64,000 nt of DNA from CANKBT01 sp038235705 (GTDB taxonomy: Bacteria > Actinomycetota > Actinomycetes > Mycobacteriales > SCTD01): the NCBI GenBank assembly GCA_038235705.1, contig JBBSTR010000004.1, forward strand, positions 14,349 through 78,348, in the 5' to 3' direction. Position numbers and translations under genes: made by a program. Shown piece after piece: positions 25,209 to 32,991 of the stretch. The notes below the pieces were generated by a model. That model searched no databases. It saw only the letters and a program-made list of their open reading frames with translations, and was not told where the DNA came from. Each line of letters begins with the position of its first letter. The stretch's first letter is position 1.

Positions 25209-26120
25209 ATGCGCGTTCTGGTCACAGGGTCCGAGGGCAAGGTCGGCGTCGCCACGGTGCAGGCACTGCTCGAGGCAGGGCACGACGTCACCGGGGTGGA
25301 CGTCGCCCGGCCGAGCTTCGACACGGCGGAGCCGGGCGCGGCGGCCTACCAGCAGGCCGACCTGCTCGACGCCGGCAGCGCGTACGCCGTCGTCCGCGGC
25401 CACGACGCGGTCGTGCACACCGCCGCCATCCCGGAGCCGACGCAGAACCCGCCCCACGTGGTCTTCGCCAACCTCGCGGTGACGTTCAACGTGCTCGAAG
25501 CGGCGGTCCGGTTCGGGGTCTCTCGGTTCGTCAACGTGTCGTCGGAGACGGTGCCCGGCTTCTTCTTCCCGGAGCGGCACTTCGTGCCGGACTACGTCCC
25601 GGTCGACGAGGAGCACCCGGTCCGGCCGCAGGACCCGTACGCGCTGTCGAAGCACTTCGGCGAGCAGCTGATGGACGCCGCCGTGCGCCGGTCCGACCTG
25701 CGCTGCATCTCGATCCGGCCGAGCTGGGTCCAGACGAAGGACAACTACGCACGCAACCTTGGACCGCTGCTCGCCGACCGGAGCCTGCTGACGCCGAGCC
25801 TGTGGTCCTACATCGACGTGCTGGACCTCGCCGACGCGCTGGTCCTGGCCGTCAAGAGCGACCTGCCGGGGCACGAGGTCTTCTACATCGCCTCGCCCGA
25901 CAACGTCGGCGGCCGGGACCTGGCGGCAGCGACGCAGGAGCACTACGGGGACCGGATCGCCGTGCGGGACCTCGCGCGTCCGGACGCCTCCGGGATCTCG
26001 TGCGCCAAGGCGGAGCGGCTGCTCGGCTACCGGCCGACCCGCAGCTGGCGCGACCACCTGACCGAGTCCGGCTCGCCGCACCAGCCCGTACGGGAAGGGT
26101 CCCCGGGTCGCAGCCGTTGA
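25209..26120 (+). CDS. NAD(P)-dependent epimerase/dehydratase
   Basis: This 303-residue extended short-chain dehydrogenase has the Rossmann motif VTGSEGKVG (GxxGxxG) at residues 5-13. Asp35 in GVDVARP points to NAD. The catalytic YALSK provides Tyr and Lys, with Ser in NVSSETV. The C-terminus after ARPDASGISC is variable. It could be a sugar epimerase/dehydratase or a lactone-type oxidoreductase such as uronate dehydrogenase, and the substrate is not determined. It sits seven bp before the LLM-class oxidoreductase, so the two are likely one operon. Confidence 0.85.
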   Translation: MRVLVTGSEGKVGVATVQALLEAGHDVTGVDVARPSFDTAEPGAAAYQQADLLDAGSAYAVVRGHDAVVHTAAIPEPTQNPPHVVFANLAVTFNVLEAAVRFGVSRFVNVSSETVPGFFFPERHFVPDYVPVDEEHPVRPQDPYALSKHFGEQLMDAAVRRSDLRCISIRPSWVQTKDNYARNLGPLLADRSLLTPSLWSYIDVLDLADALVLAVKSDLPGHEVFYIASPDNVGGRDLAAATQEHYGDRIAVRDLARPDASGISCAKAERLLGYRPTRSWRDHLTESGSPHQPVREGSPGRSR

Positions 26121-26127
26121 CGTCGGC

Positions 26128-27132
26128 ATGAGGCTCAGCGTGCTCGACGTGTCCCCCGTCCCCTCCGGCTCGACCCCGGCGGACGCCCTGCACAACACGC
26201 TGGACCTGGCCCGGCACGTCGAGCGCCTCGGCTACCACCGTTACTGGCTGGCCGAGCACCACTCCATGCCGGGGATCGCGTCCTCCGCCCCGCCGGTGGT
26301 GATCGGCGCGGTCGCCGCCGCGACGTCCACGATGCGGGTCGGGTCCGGCGGTGTGATGCTGCCCAACCACGCGCCGCTGGTCGTCGCCGAGCAGTTCGGG
26401 ACGCTCGACGCGCTGCACCCAGGGCGCATCGACCTGGGTCTCGGTCGGGCGCCCGGCACCGACCAGGTCACCGCGCACGCGCTGCGCCGCTCCGCGTCGG
26501 CGCTCTCAGAAGAGGACTTCCCGCAGCAGGTCGCGCAGCTGCGGGCCTTCTTCTCCGGCGGCTACCCGGACGACCACCCGTACGCGGCGATCACCGCAGT
26601 CCCGGGGCTCGGCGCCCAGATTGACGTGTGGCTGCTCGGGTCCTCTACCTACAGCGCACAGCTGGCCGGGCTGCTCGGTCTGCCGTATGCGCACGCGCAC
26701 CACTTCGCCTCGGGCACGACCGACGCGGCGGTGGCGGCCTACCGACAGGTGTTCCGGCCGGGCGCGCTCACCGAGCCCTACGTCATGGTCACCGCCTCGG
26801 TCGTCGCTGCCGCGGACGACGACAGGGCGACCTGGCTGGCGGCCCCGCTCGCGCTGGCGATGGCCCGGCTCCGTGGCGGGGAGCCCGGCACCTTCCCTTC
26901 GCCGGAGGAGGCTGCCGCCCAGCCGCTGACTCCGTCGCAGCGGGCCTCGCTCGGCGGGATGGTGGGCAGCGCGATCGTCGGCGGGCCGTCGACGGTCGAG
27001 AACGGGCTCCGGGCGTTGTCGGAGCGGACCGGTGCGGACGAGCTGATGATCTCGACGATGGTGCACGGGCACGAAGACCGGCTGGCGAGCTTCGACCTGG
27101 TCGCTAGGGCTCTGCTGCCGGTCGCCGTCTAG
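26128..27132 (+). CDS. LLM-class flavin-dependent oxidoreductase
   Basis: This 334-residue luciferase-like TIM-barrel protein has the FMN/F420 features YHRYWLAEHHSMPGIASSAP, VGSGGVMLPNHAPLVVAEQFGTLD and RIDLGLGRAPGTD. These match the MsnO8-type LLM group, which tends to be FMN-dependent. The substrate is unknown. It follows the epimerase by seven bp. Its stop TAG shares a CTAG with the stop of the convergent GGDEF gene (27129-27132). Confidence 0.85.
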   Translation: MRLSVLDVSPVPSGSTPADALHNTLDLARHVERLGYHRYWLAEHHSMPGIASSAPPVVIGAVAAATSTMRVGSGGVMLPNHAPLVVAEQFGTLDALHPGRIDLGLGRAPGTDQVTAHALRRSASALSEEDFPQQVAQLRAFFSGGYPDDHPYAAITAVPGLGAQIDVWLLGSSTYSAQLAGLLGLPYAHAHHFASGTTDAAVAAYRQVFRPGALTEPYVMVTASVVAAADDDRATWLAAPLALAMARLRGGEPGTFPSPEEAAAQPLTPSQRASLGGMVGSAIVGGPSTVENGLRALSERTGADELMISTMVHGHEDRLASFDLVARALLPVAV

Positions 27133-28691
27133 CCGCCTGGGGCGGGCTCGACGCGGTTGCGCCCGCCGTTCTTGGCGGCGTAGAGGTGGTGGTCTGCCTC
27201 GCGGAGCAGGTAGGCCCGACCCTGCGCGGAGCGCGCCGGGCCCGACGCCACGGCCACGCCCACACTGGCGGTGATCGGCACCCCAGGAGCGAGCGTGGAC
27301 CAGTCCAGGCCGCAGATGTCCCGGCGCAGCACCTCGGTTACCTCGACGGCGTGCGTGAGTTCGACCCCGGGCAGCACGAGCAGGAACTCCTCGCCCCCGA
27401 GCCGCGCCGCGTACGCCTCGGACGACCCCGGAGCGGCTGCGGCTGCGTCCTGCAGCATCGTCGCCAGTCGTACGAGCACCGCGTCTCCCGCCTCGTGCGA
27501 ACAGGTGTCGTTCACGCGCTTGAAGTGGTCCAGGTCGATCAGCGCCACCGCAAGCAGGCGCGAGCCGGCGTCGGACCGGGTCAGGCGACGGTCGAGGTCC
27601 TCGTCGACGAACCGTCGGTTGCGCAGACCGGTCAGCGCGTCGCGGTAGGACATCTCCCGATAGCGTGCGCTCTCGCGGCGAGCCTCGTCGACCTCGAGCA
27701 TCGCGTGCAGGGTCTGCGCCCGGGCCTCGCTGGCCTTGGAGCGCATCTCCAGGGTCTCGGTGTGGAATCGGCGGTACAGAGCGAGGGCACCGGCGGGGTC
27801 CCCACCCGCAGCCAGCAGCTCGGCCCGCTCGCCGAGCGCCCCGACCCGCACGGCGTGCCACTCCTGGCCGGCAGTGAGCCGCTCGGCGACGCCCAGACTG
27901 ACGTCGGCGGCGTCCAGCTCGCCCGTCTCGCGCTCGATCCGGGCCAGGACCAGCCAGGCGAACGCGACGACGACCGGGGTGGGGTCGGGCTCGTCACGCA
28001 GGTGCCGGCGCAGCAGCGTGATGGCCTCGCGCGACCGTCCGACGGCGTGCAGGATCTCGGCCACGGTGTCGGCGTTCACGGTCTTCAGCGCCACGCCGTG
28101 CTGAGCGACCGTCGTCTGCATCTGCTCGGTCAGGTCCAGCGCGAGCGGGAGGTCGTCGGACACCAGCGCCGAGTACGCCCAGTTGTTCATCACCTTGAGC
28201 GAGAGCCACGGTGTGGCGAGCCCGCGAGCATGCCCACGCGCCTCCCGGTAGCGCGGACGCGCGTCAGCGCAGGACCCGCACTCGTCGAGCGCGTCCGCCA
28301 GGGCGAGAGCCACCCGGCACCGCATCGCCGGCGCGAGGTGCTCGCCGTCGAGGGCGCGGGCGCGCACAGCCTGCTCGAGCGCTCTGGACGGGTCACCGAG
28401 CTTGCGGAACAGGACGCTCAGCGCTGTCTCCGCACCGACCTCGACCCTGCGGTCGCCCTCGGCGACGGCCTGCTCGCGCAGCTCGACGACGCGCCTTGCC
28501 GCAGCGGCCGAGCCGTGCTCACGGACGGTCTCGTCGACCAACAGCAGGGTCAGTCGCGCCCGAGGACTCCGGTTGCCGGGCGTGGCCGGCAGCTGCGCGA
28601 GCATGTCGCGGACCATCGGGGGCGCGTCCGCCCGCCACTCGTAGGACTGCTCGAGCTCGTCGAGGAGCCCATCGATCTGCGTCATGAGCAT
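27129..28691 (-). CDS. Diguanylate cyclase with TPR-like N-terminus
   Basis: This 520-residue soluble protein has a GGDEF domain in its C-terminal 170 residues. ALIDLDHFKRVNDTCSHEAGD is the Mg/GTP helix and RLGGEEFLLVLPG the active site (GGEEF at about residues 432-436). No RxxD inhibitory site precedes it, so product inhibition is unlikely. About 330 helical residues precede it with a repeating Leu/Ala pattern, like the TPR-type sensors of other actinobacterial cyclases. ATG 28691 is chosen because GGAGG lies seven bases upstream (MLMTQ). It makes c-di-GMP from two GTP. A close paralogue lies at 29399, and both precede an EAL gene far away at 54004. Confidence 0.85.
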   Translation of the reverse strand: MLMTQIDGLLDELEQSYEWRADAPPMVRDMLAQLPATPGNRSPRARLTLLLVDETVREHGSAAAARRVVELREQAVAEGDRRVEVGAETALSVLFRKLGDPSRALEQAVRARALDGEHLAPAMRCRVALALADALDECGSCADARPRYREARGHARGLATPWLSLKVMNNWAYSALVSDDLPLALDLTEQMQTTVAQHGVALKTVNADTVAEILHAVGRSREAITLLRRHLRDEPDPTPVVVAFAWLVLARIERETGELDAADVSLGVAERLTAGQEWHAVRVGALGERAELLAAGGDPAGALALYRRFHTETLEMRSKASEARAQTLHAMLEVDEARRESARYREMSYRDALTGLRNRRFVDEDLDRRLTRSDAGSRLLAVALIDLDHFKRVNDTCSHEAGDAVLVRLATMLQDAAAAAPGSSEAYAARLGGEEFLLVLPGVELTHAVEVTEVLRRDICGLDWSTLAPGVPITASVGVAVASGPARSAQGRAYLLREADHHLYAAKNGGRNRVEPAPGG

Positions 28692-28740
28692 CCGTGGCCC
28701 TCCCCCGCGTCGCGCACCCCCCCACATACTCGCTCATCGT

Positions 28741-28881
28741 CCCCGACGGTCAGCCTTGCACCGACGCCCGGGCTCCGCCGCCGCCCCACGGATGACCTCG
28801 TCGAGCCCGAGCAGCGTCATGCGTTCACGCCGTCGTGCGCCTGCGAGCGCGTCGGGCCGGGGGTCGCCTGCAGCAACCGTT
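28741..28881 (-). pseudogene. Decayed N-terminal fragment of a third cyclase paralogue
   Basis: In the 301-bp gap between the first cyclase gene and the small gene at 28993, the minus strand reads LLQATPGPTR, then after a frame change RERMTLLGLDEVIRGAAAEP. The two cyclases at the same place read LPATPGNRSPRARLTLLLVD and RARATLLGLDQVISEQGAAA. The agreement over about 25 residues, with one frameshift, suggests a broken third copy. The rest of this gap shows no coding pattern. Confidence 0.5.
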
Positions 28882-28943
28882 CAGCGCATCGCCGGCCGCG
28901 GGCGGGCGTCACGTGCGGCAAGATCGCCACCGGAGCAGGATCT

Positions 28944-28957
28944 GGTTGTGGACAACC
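28944..28957 (-). promoter_or_regulatory. GGTTGT/ACAACC dyad containing a DnaA-box-like sequence
   Basis: GGTTGT faces ACAACC across two bases. The minus strand reads TTGTCCACAA, which matches the DnaA box of high-GC actinobacteria (TTGTCCACA). It lies 36 bp before the start of the small gene at 28993. A single box is not an origin. It may be an operator dyad by coincidence. Confidence 0.35.
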
Positions 28958-28992
28958 CGCACGGCGAGGCTGGGCTCGGCATCGTGCCCCGC

Positions 28993-29310
28993 ATGACAAC
29001 CAATCTCGATTCCCGTGAGGCCACCGCCCTGGCCTTGTACGCCAAGCACCCCCTGCAGGACGGCGACGTCGTCTTCCTGCTCGACGGCAAGCACCTGCTG
29101 GAGGTCAACGGTCTGGCCGACCACTGGCAGCGGGCTCGCGACGGCGTGCTGCACACCCTGACGGGCAATGCTCGGCACCGCGTCCTGCTGGCCGTCACCC
29201 GTCAGGGGGCGGACCTGCACGGTGGAGACCACGCCCTCTGGGCTGACCTCAAGACCACCCTGGCGGGCTCCCGGATCAAGGTGCTGCCGATCCAGGCGCT
29301 GCGCTGCTGA
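28993..29310 (+). CDS. Hypothetical protein, 105 residues
   Basis: A compact 105-residue protein starting MTTNLDSREATALALYAK, with DGDVVFLLDGKHLLEVNG and HRVLLAVTRQGADLHGGD in the middle, ends ALWADLKTTL and then IKVLPIQALRC. No signal or membrane segment is seen and I do not recognise the family. It sits between the two paralogous cyclases, on the opposite strand, and ends in front of a strong hairpin at 29358-29393. ATG 28993 is the start used, since upstream GTG codons have no ribosome site. Codon use matches its neighbours, so it is probably a real gene. Confidence 0.6.
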   Translation: MTTNLDSREATALALYAKHPLQDGDVVFLLDGKHLLEVNGLADHWQRARDGVLHTLTGNARHRVLLAVTRQGADLHGGDHALWADLKTTLAGSRIKVLPIQALRC

Positions 29311-29357
29311 GGAGACGACTTGTGCGGCATCCGCCTGGGCTGCGCCCCTGACGACGG

Positions 29358-29393
29358 AGACGCAGGCTCGAGCGCTGGAACGCGCCTGCGTCT
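29358..29393 (+). terminator. Bidirectional hairpin terminator
   Basis: AGACGCAGGC at 29358-29367 pairs perfectly with GCCTGCGTCT at 29384-29393, a 10-bp stem with a 16-base loop. It lies between two convergent genes, ending at 29310 (plus) and 29399 (minus), and is followed on the plus strand by a pyrimidine-rich TCTTCCC. Confidence 0.7.
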
Positions 29394-29398
29394 TCCCG

Positions 29399-30985
29399 TC
29401 AGCTCATCCGGGCCCGGCCGGCGTGCGGCTCGACGCGGTTGCGACCGTTTCGCTTGGCGGCGTAGAGGTGGCCGTCGGCCTCCCGCAGCAGGTCGGCCCG
29501 TCCGTAGCGAACGGGCGACGAGCCTCCCGTCGTGGCGACACCGATGCTGGCGGTCACCGGCACGCCCTCGCAGAGGTCGGACCAGTCGAGGGCAGCCATC
29601 TGACGACGCACGCCCTCGGCGATCTCGTAGGCGCCGCTGAGGTCGGCACCGGGGAGCACCAGCAGGAACTCCTCACCGCCGAGGCGAGCGGCGTACGCCC
29701 CTTCGCCCCCTCGGGTACCGGCTGCGCTGGTCTCCAGCAAGGCAGCCAGCCGGACCAGCACGGCGTCCCCGGCCTCGTGAGAGCACCGGTCGTTGACGTG
29801 CTTGAAGTGGTCGAGGTCGACCATCGCGATCGCGACCGGAGCGGCGCGGCCGAGCCGGCGGTCCAGGTCCTCGTCCACGTGGCGTCGGTTGAACAGGCCC
29901 GTCAGCGGGTCGCGGTAGGACATCTCGCGGTAGCGGGCGCTCTCGCGGCGGGCCTCGTCCACCTCGAACATCGCGTGCAGCGTCCGGGCACGGGCGTCGC
30001 TGGCCTCCGACCGCAGCTCGAGGGTTTCGGCCATGAAACGCCGGTGCATCTCGTAGGCGCTGGCGTGGTCGCCCCGCGCGGCGAGCAGCTCGGCGCGAGC
30101 CCCCATCACCTCGACCCGCAGCGCACGGAGGGCGCCCGTGGAGGTGATCTCCTCGGTGGCGTCCAGGCTCGCTTCGGCACCGTCCAGAGCGCCCATGTCG
30201 CGCTGGATCTGCGCGAGCGTCAGCCAGCACCCTGCCCTGTTCACCGGGTCGACCGAGGGGTCGGCCGCGAGGCGGTGCCTCAGCAGGTCTGCCGCCTCCT
30301 GCGACCGACCCAGGGCATGGCTCACCTCGGCGATGGTGCTGACCAGGCTCAGGATCGGGGTCAGCGCATTCTCGCGACACAGGTCCTGCACCTGCGCCAC
30401 CAGCGCCGCAGCGCTGGTCAGCTCACCGAAGAGCAGGTCGGTGTACGCCCAGTTGTTGAGCACCTGGGCCGTGAGATGGACGCTGCCCCACCCGCGGGCG
30501 TGCTCGAGCGCCTGGCGGTAGTGCTCTCGCGCGTCCTCGGCCGACCCGCTCAGGGCCAGGCTGTCCGCCGTGACCATGTGCAGCTTGCACCGGTGCACCG
30601 CTGTGAGACGACCGTCGTCCAGGGTGAGCGAGGCGACGGCGTGCTCGAGTGCCGCCGCAGGGTCACCGATCTTGCGGAACAACAGGCTGAGGGCCCGCTC
30701 GGCGTGCGCCTGAAGGGCCCGGTCGCCGTGGGCCTCCGCACGGTCCCGCACGCCGAGCGCGATCGGGGCCGCGGCGGCCGCGCCCTGCTCGCTGATCACC
30801 TGGTCCAGCCCGAGCAGCGTCGCCCGCGCCCGCTGCGCCTCGGCCGCGGGCGGCGCGGGCAAGACGGCCAGGACGCTCTGCACGAGCTCAGCGGCGTCGT
30901 CACGCCAGGCGTAGGAGGCGTCGAGGTCGTCCAGCAGGCGGTCGACCTCCGCCAGGTCGCGCTCGGTGTCCTGCACCGTGATCAT
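29399..30985 (-). CDS. Diguanylate cyclase with TPR-like N-terminus (paralogue)
   Basis: This 528-residue protein is closely like the cyclase at 27129. RESARYREMSYRDPLTGLFN, AMVDLDHFKHVNDRCSHEAGD and RLGGEEFLLVLPG (GGEEF at about 436-440) are nearly the same, and both lack an RxxD inhibitory site. The helical N-terminal 330 residues follow the same layout but diverge more, so the sensing parts have probably specialised. The start is uncertain: ATG 30985 is used, with a GTG at 30988 and another at 30997 in the same frame, all close to a GAGG. It makes c-di-GMP, and its own signal is unknown. Confidence 0.83.
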   Translation of the reverse strand: MITVQDTERDLAEVDRLLDDLDASYAWRDDAAELVQSVLAVLPAPPAAEAQRARATLLGLDQVISEQGAAAAAPIALGVRDRAEAHGDRALQAHAERALSLLFRKIGDPAAALEHAVASLTLDDGRLTAVHRCKLHMVTADSLALSGSAEDAREHYRQALEHARGWGSVHLTAQVLNNWAYTDLLFGELTSAAALVAQVQDLCRENALTPILSLVSTIAEVSHALGRSQEAADLLRHRLAADPSVDPVNRAGCWLTLAQIQRDMGALDGAEASLDATEEITSTGALRALRVEVMGARAELLAARGDHASAYEMHRRFMAETLELRSEASDARARTLHAMFEVDEARRESARYREMSYRDPLTGLFNRRHVDEDLDRRLGRAAPVAIAMVDLDHFKHVNDRCSHEAGDAVLVRLAALLETSAAGTRGGEGAYAARLGGEEFLLVLPGADLSGAYEIAEGVRRQMAALDWSDLCEGVPVTASIGVATTGGSSPVRYGRADLLREADGHLYAAKRNGRNRVEPHAGRARMS

Positions 30986-31098
30986 CACCGTGCTCACCTC
31001 GTCGGCTTGGCCTTCCCGTCCCGCCCCCACCTTGCACGGGTGTTCGTCACACCGGCCCGCGGCCTTGAACGGTAGTTCGGAGACGGTCACACCCCGTT

Positions 31099-32991
31099 TC
31101 ACGACATCCGTTCGCGCAGACCGGTGGCGCGGGCGCTCCGTCGGGTGACGCACGCCCTGACCGCCTCCCGAGAGCCGATCAGCGTGACCCGCCGCTGCGC
31201 GCGGGTCACTGCGGTGTAAAGCGTCTCCCTGGTGGCCAGGGGCGAGCCGGCCTCAGGCAGCACCACGGTGACGTGCTCGAACTGCGAGCCCTGTGCCCGG
31301 TGCACGGTGACAGCGTGCATGGGTGTCACGTCGCCGAGCCGCCCGAGCGCCAGGGTGCGGATCCCGGACACGGTCACGAACGCGGCCTGCAGCGGGCTGT
31401 CGGGCCCCGTACCCGCGACGACCACGCCGGTGTCTCCGTTGAACAGCCCTTCGTCGTAGGTGTTTGCGGTCACCAGCAGCGGCAGCCCGACGTAGCGGCC
31501 GTCGCGCTGCACCGGCACCCCGTGCTGCTCGACCCACCGCTGCACAAGCAGCGACCATGCGACCACGCCCCGCGGCCCGTGCCGGTGGGCGCAGAGCAGC
31601 CGGTGCTGGTCGAGAGCACCGAGTGCGGTTTTGGCGTCGGCCCCGAACATCGTCTCGTAGCTGCCCAGCACACTGGCCCGGACGTGTTCCTGGACGTCCT
31701 TGGGGATCGGGGCACCGTCCGGGACGGTCAGCAGCTCGACCTCGCCACCGCCGGCAAGAACCTGCTCGGCGGCGTCCCCGTCCCCGTCCCTGAGCGACTG
31801 CGCGAGCTGTTCGATCTCGCCGCCGAAGCGGTGGACCGTGCGCAGGATGGCCACACCCGCCCGGTCGCCGGGCCGGTGCGGCGGGTCCTGCGGAACGACG
31901 GCCGCCAGGTCGACCGTTGCCGCGCCGCCGGGTGCTGCCCGCGCGGCGGCCGAGGCCGCGGCTGACGGCGGTCCGTCGACCGGCGCGGCGAACGTCACGT
32001 CCTCGTGGCCTGCGACCCCGGCTGCGGCGACCAGGTCGCCCAGCACCGCCCCGGCCTCGACGGCCGCCAGCTGGTCCGGGTCACCGACCAGTACGAGCCG
32101 GGCGGTCGGTGCGAGTGCGTCGAGCAACCGGTCGAACAGCCCGAGCGACAGCATGGACGCCTCGTCGACGACGACCACGTCGAACGGCAGCGGCGACGAC
32201 GCGTCATGCCTCGCCCCGTTGCCCCGGCGCCGGAGCCCGAGCAACCGGTGGAGCGTGCTGGCCGTCAGCGTCGCCAGCCACGCGCGGTCGTCCGGCAGCT
32301 CGGCGGCGTGCACCGCTTCCTGCAGCCGGGCCGCCGCCTTCCCGGTCGGCGCAGCGAGCGCCACCCGCAGGCCTGGTCCAGAGACCTCGCGCAGTGCCGC
32401 CAGCAGCCGCGCGACCGTCGTGGTCTTCCCGGTCCCCGGACCACCGCCGAGGACGGACACCGAGCTGGTCGCGCAGACCGCTGCCGCACGCCGCTGCTCG
32501 TCGGGGCCGATCCGCGGGAAGAGCCGGTCCAGCGCAGCCGCGAGCTCGGGGGCCGCGACGGCAAGCTTGCGACGGGTGAGCAGCTGCCCGGCGACCCGGC
32601 TCTCCTGCTGCCACGACCGGGTCAGCCAGAGCCCGCCGTCGTGGGCGTGCAGCGGAGCGCCGGGCCCGGTCACGAGCGGACTGCCCGAGACGGCGGCCTG
32701 CCATGGGCCGAGCTCGGGCCAGGGCAGCTCGACCACGGTCGGTCGCGGGTCGGTCTCGTCGGGCGTCGTCACGTCGACGCTGTCCTGGACCTCGGCCAGC
32801 CGGAGCACGACCGACCCGGACCGCAACGCACGCACGGTCAGGGCGACGGCCAGCAGCACGCGTTCGTCCAGCTCTGCCCCGAGCCGACCCAGCCGCAGTG
32901 CGACGTGCACGTCGGCGGGCTCGAGCACCCCGGCGACGTTGAAGTCGGCGAGCAGCCCCGTGGCCCGGCTGACCAGCCGGAGATCGCTCAT
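31099..32991 (-). CDS. recD: Exodeoxyribonuclease V alpha subunit (RecD helicase)
   Basis: This 630-residue 5'-3' helicase subunit of RecBCD is of normal length. Walker A is GGGPGTGKTTT near residue 180, and VVVDEASMLSLGLFDRLLD is Walker B. In the C-terminus are VTVHRAQGSQFEHVTVVLPE and LYTAVTRAQRRVTLIGS (motifs V and VI). The complex processes double-strand ends and loads RecA at Chi sites. The start at 32991 overlaps the recB stop by four bases, so it is the last gene of the coupled recC-recB-recD operon. Confidence 0.95.
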   Translation of the reverse strand: MSDLRLVSRATGLLADFNVAGVLEPADVHVALRLGRLGAELDERVLLAVALTVRALRSGSVVLRLAEVQDSVDVTTPDETDPRPTVVELPWPELGPWQAAVSGSPLVTGPGAPLHAHDGGLWLTRSWQQESRVAGQLLTRRKLAVAAPELAAALDRLFPRIGPDEQRRAAAVCATSSVSVLGGGPGTGKTTTVARLLAALREVSGPGLRVALAAPTGKAAARLQEAVHAAELPDDRAWLATLTASTLHRLLGLRRRGNGARHDASSPLPFDVVVVDEASMLSLGLFDRLLDALAPTARLVLVGDPDQLAAVEAGAVLGDLVAAAGVAGHEDVTFAAPVDGPPSAAASAAARAAPGGAATVDLAAVVPQDPPHRPGDRAGVAILRTVHRFGGEIEQLAQSLRDGDGDAAEQVLAGGGEVELLTVPDGAPIPKDVQEHVRASVLGSYETMFGADAKTALGALDQHRLLCAHRHGPRGVVAWSLLVQRWVEQHGVPVQRDGRYVGLPLLVTANTYDEGLFNGDTGVVVAGTGPDSPLQAAFVTVSGIRTLALGRLGDVTPMHAVTVHRAQGSQFEHVTVVLPEAGSPLATRETLYTAVTRAQRRVTLIGSREAVRACVTRRSARATGLRERMS

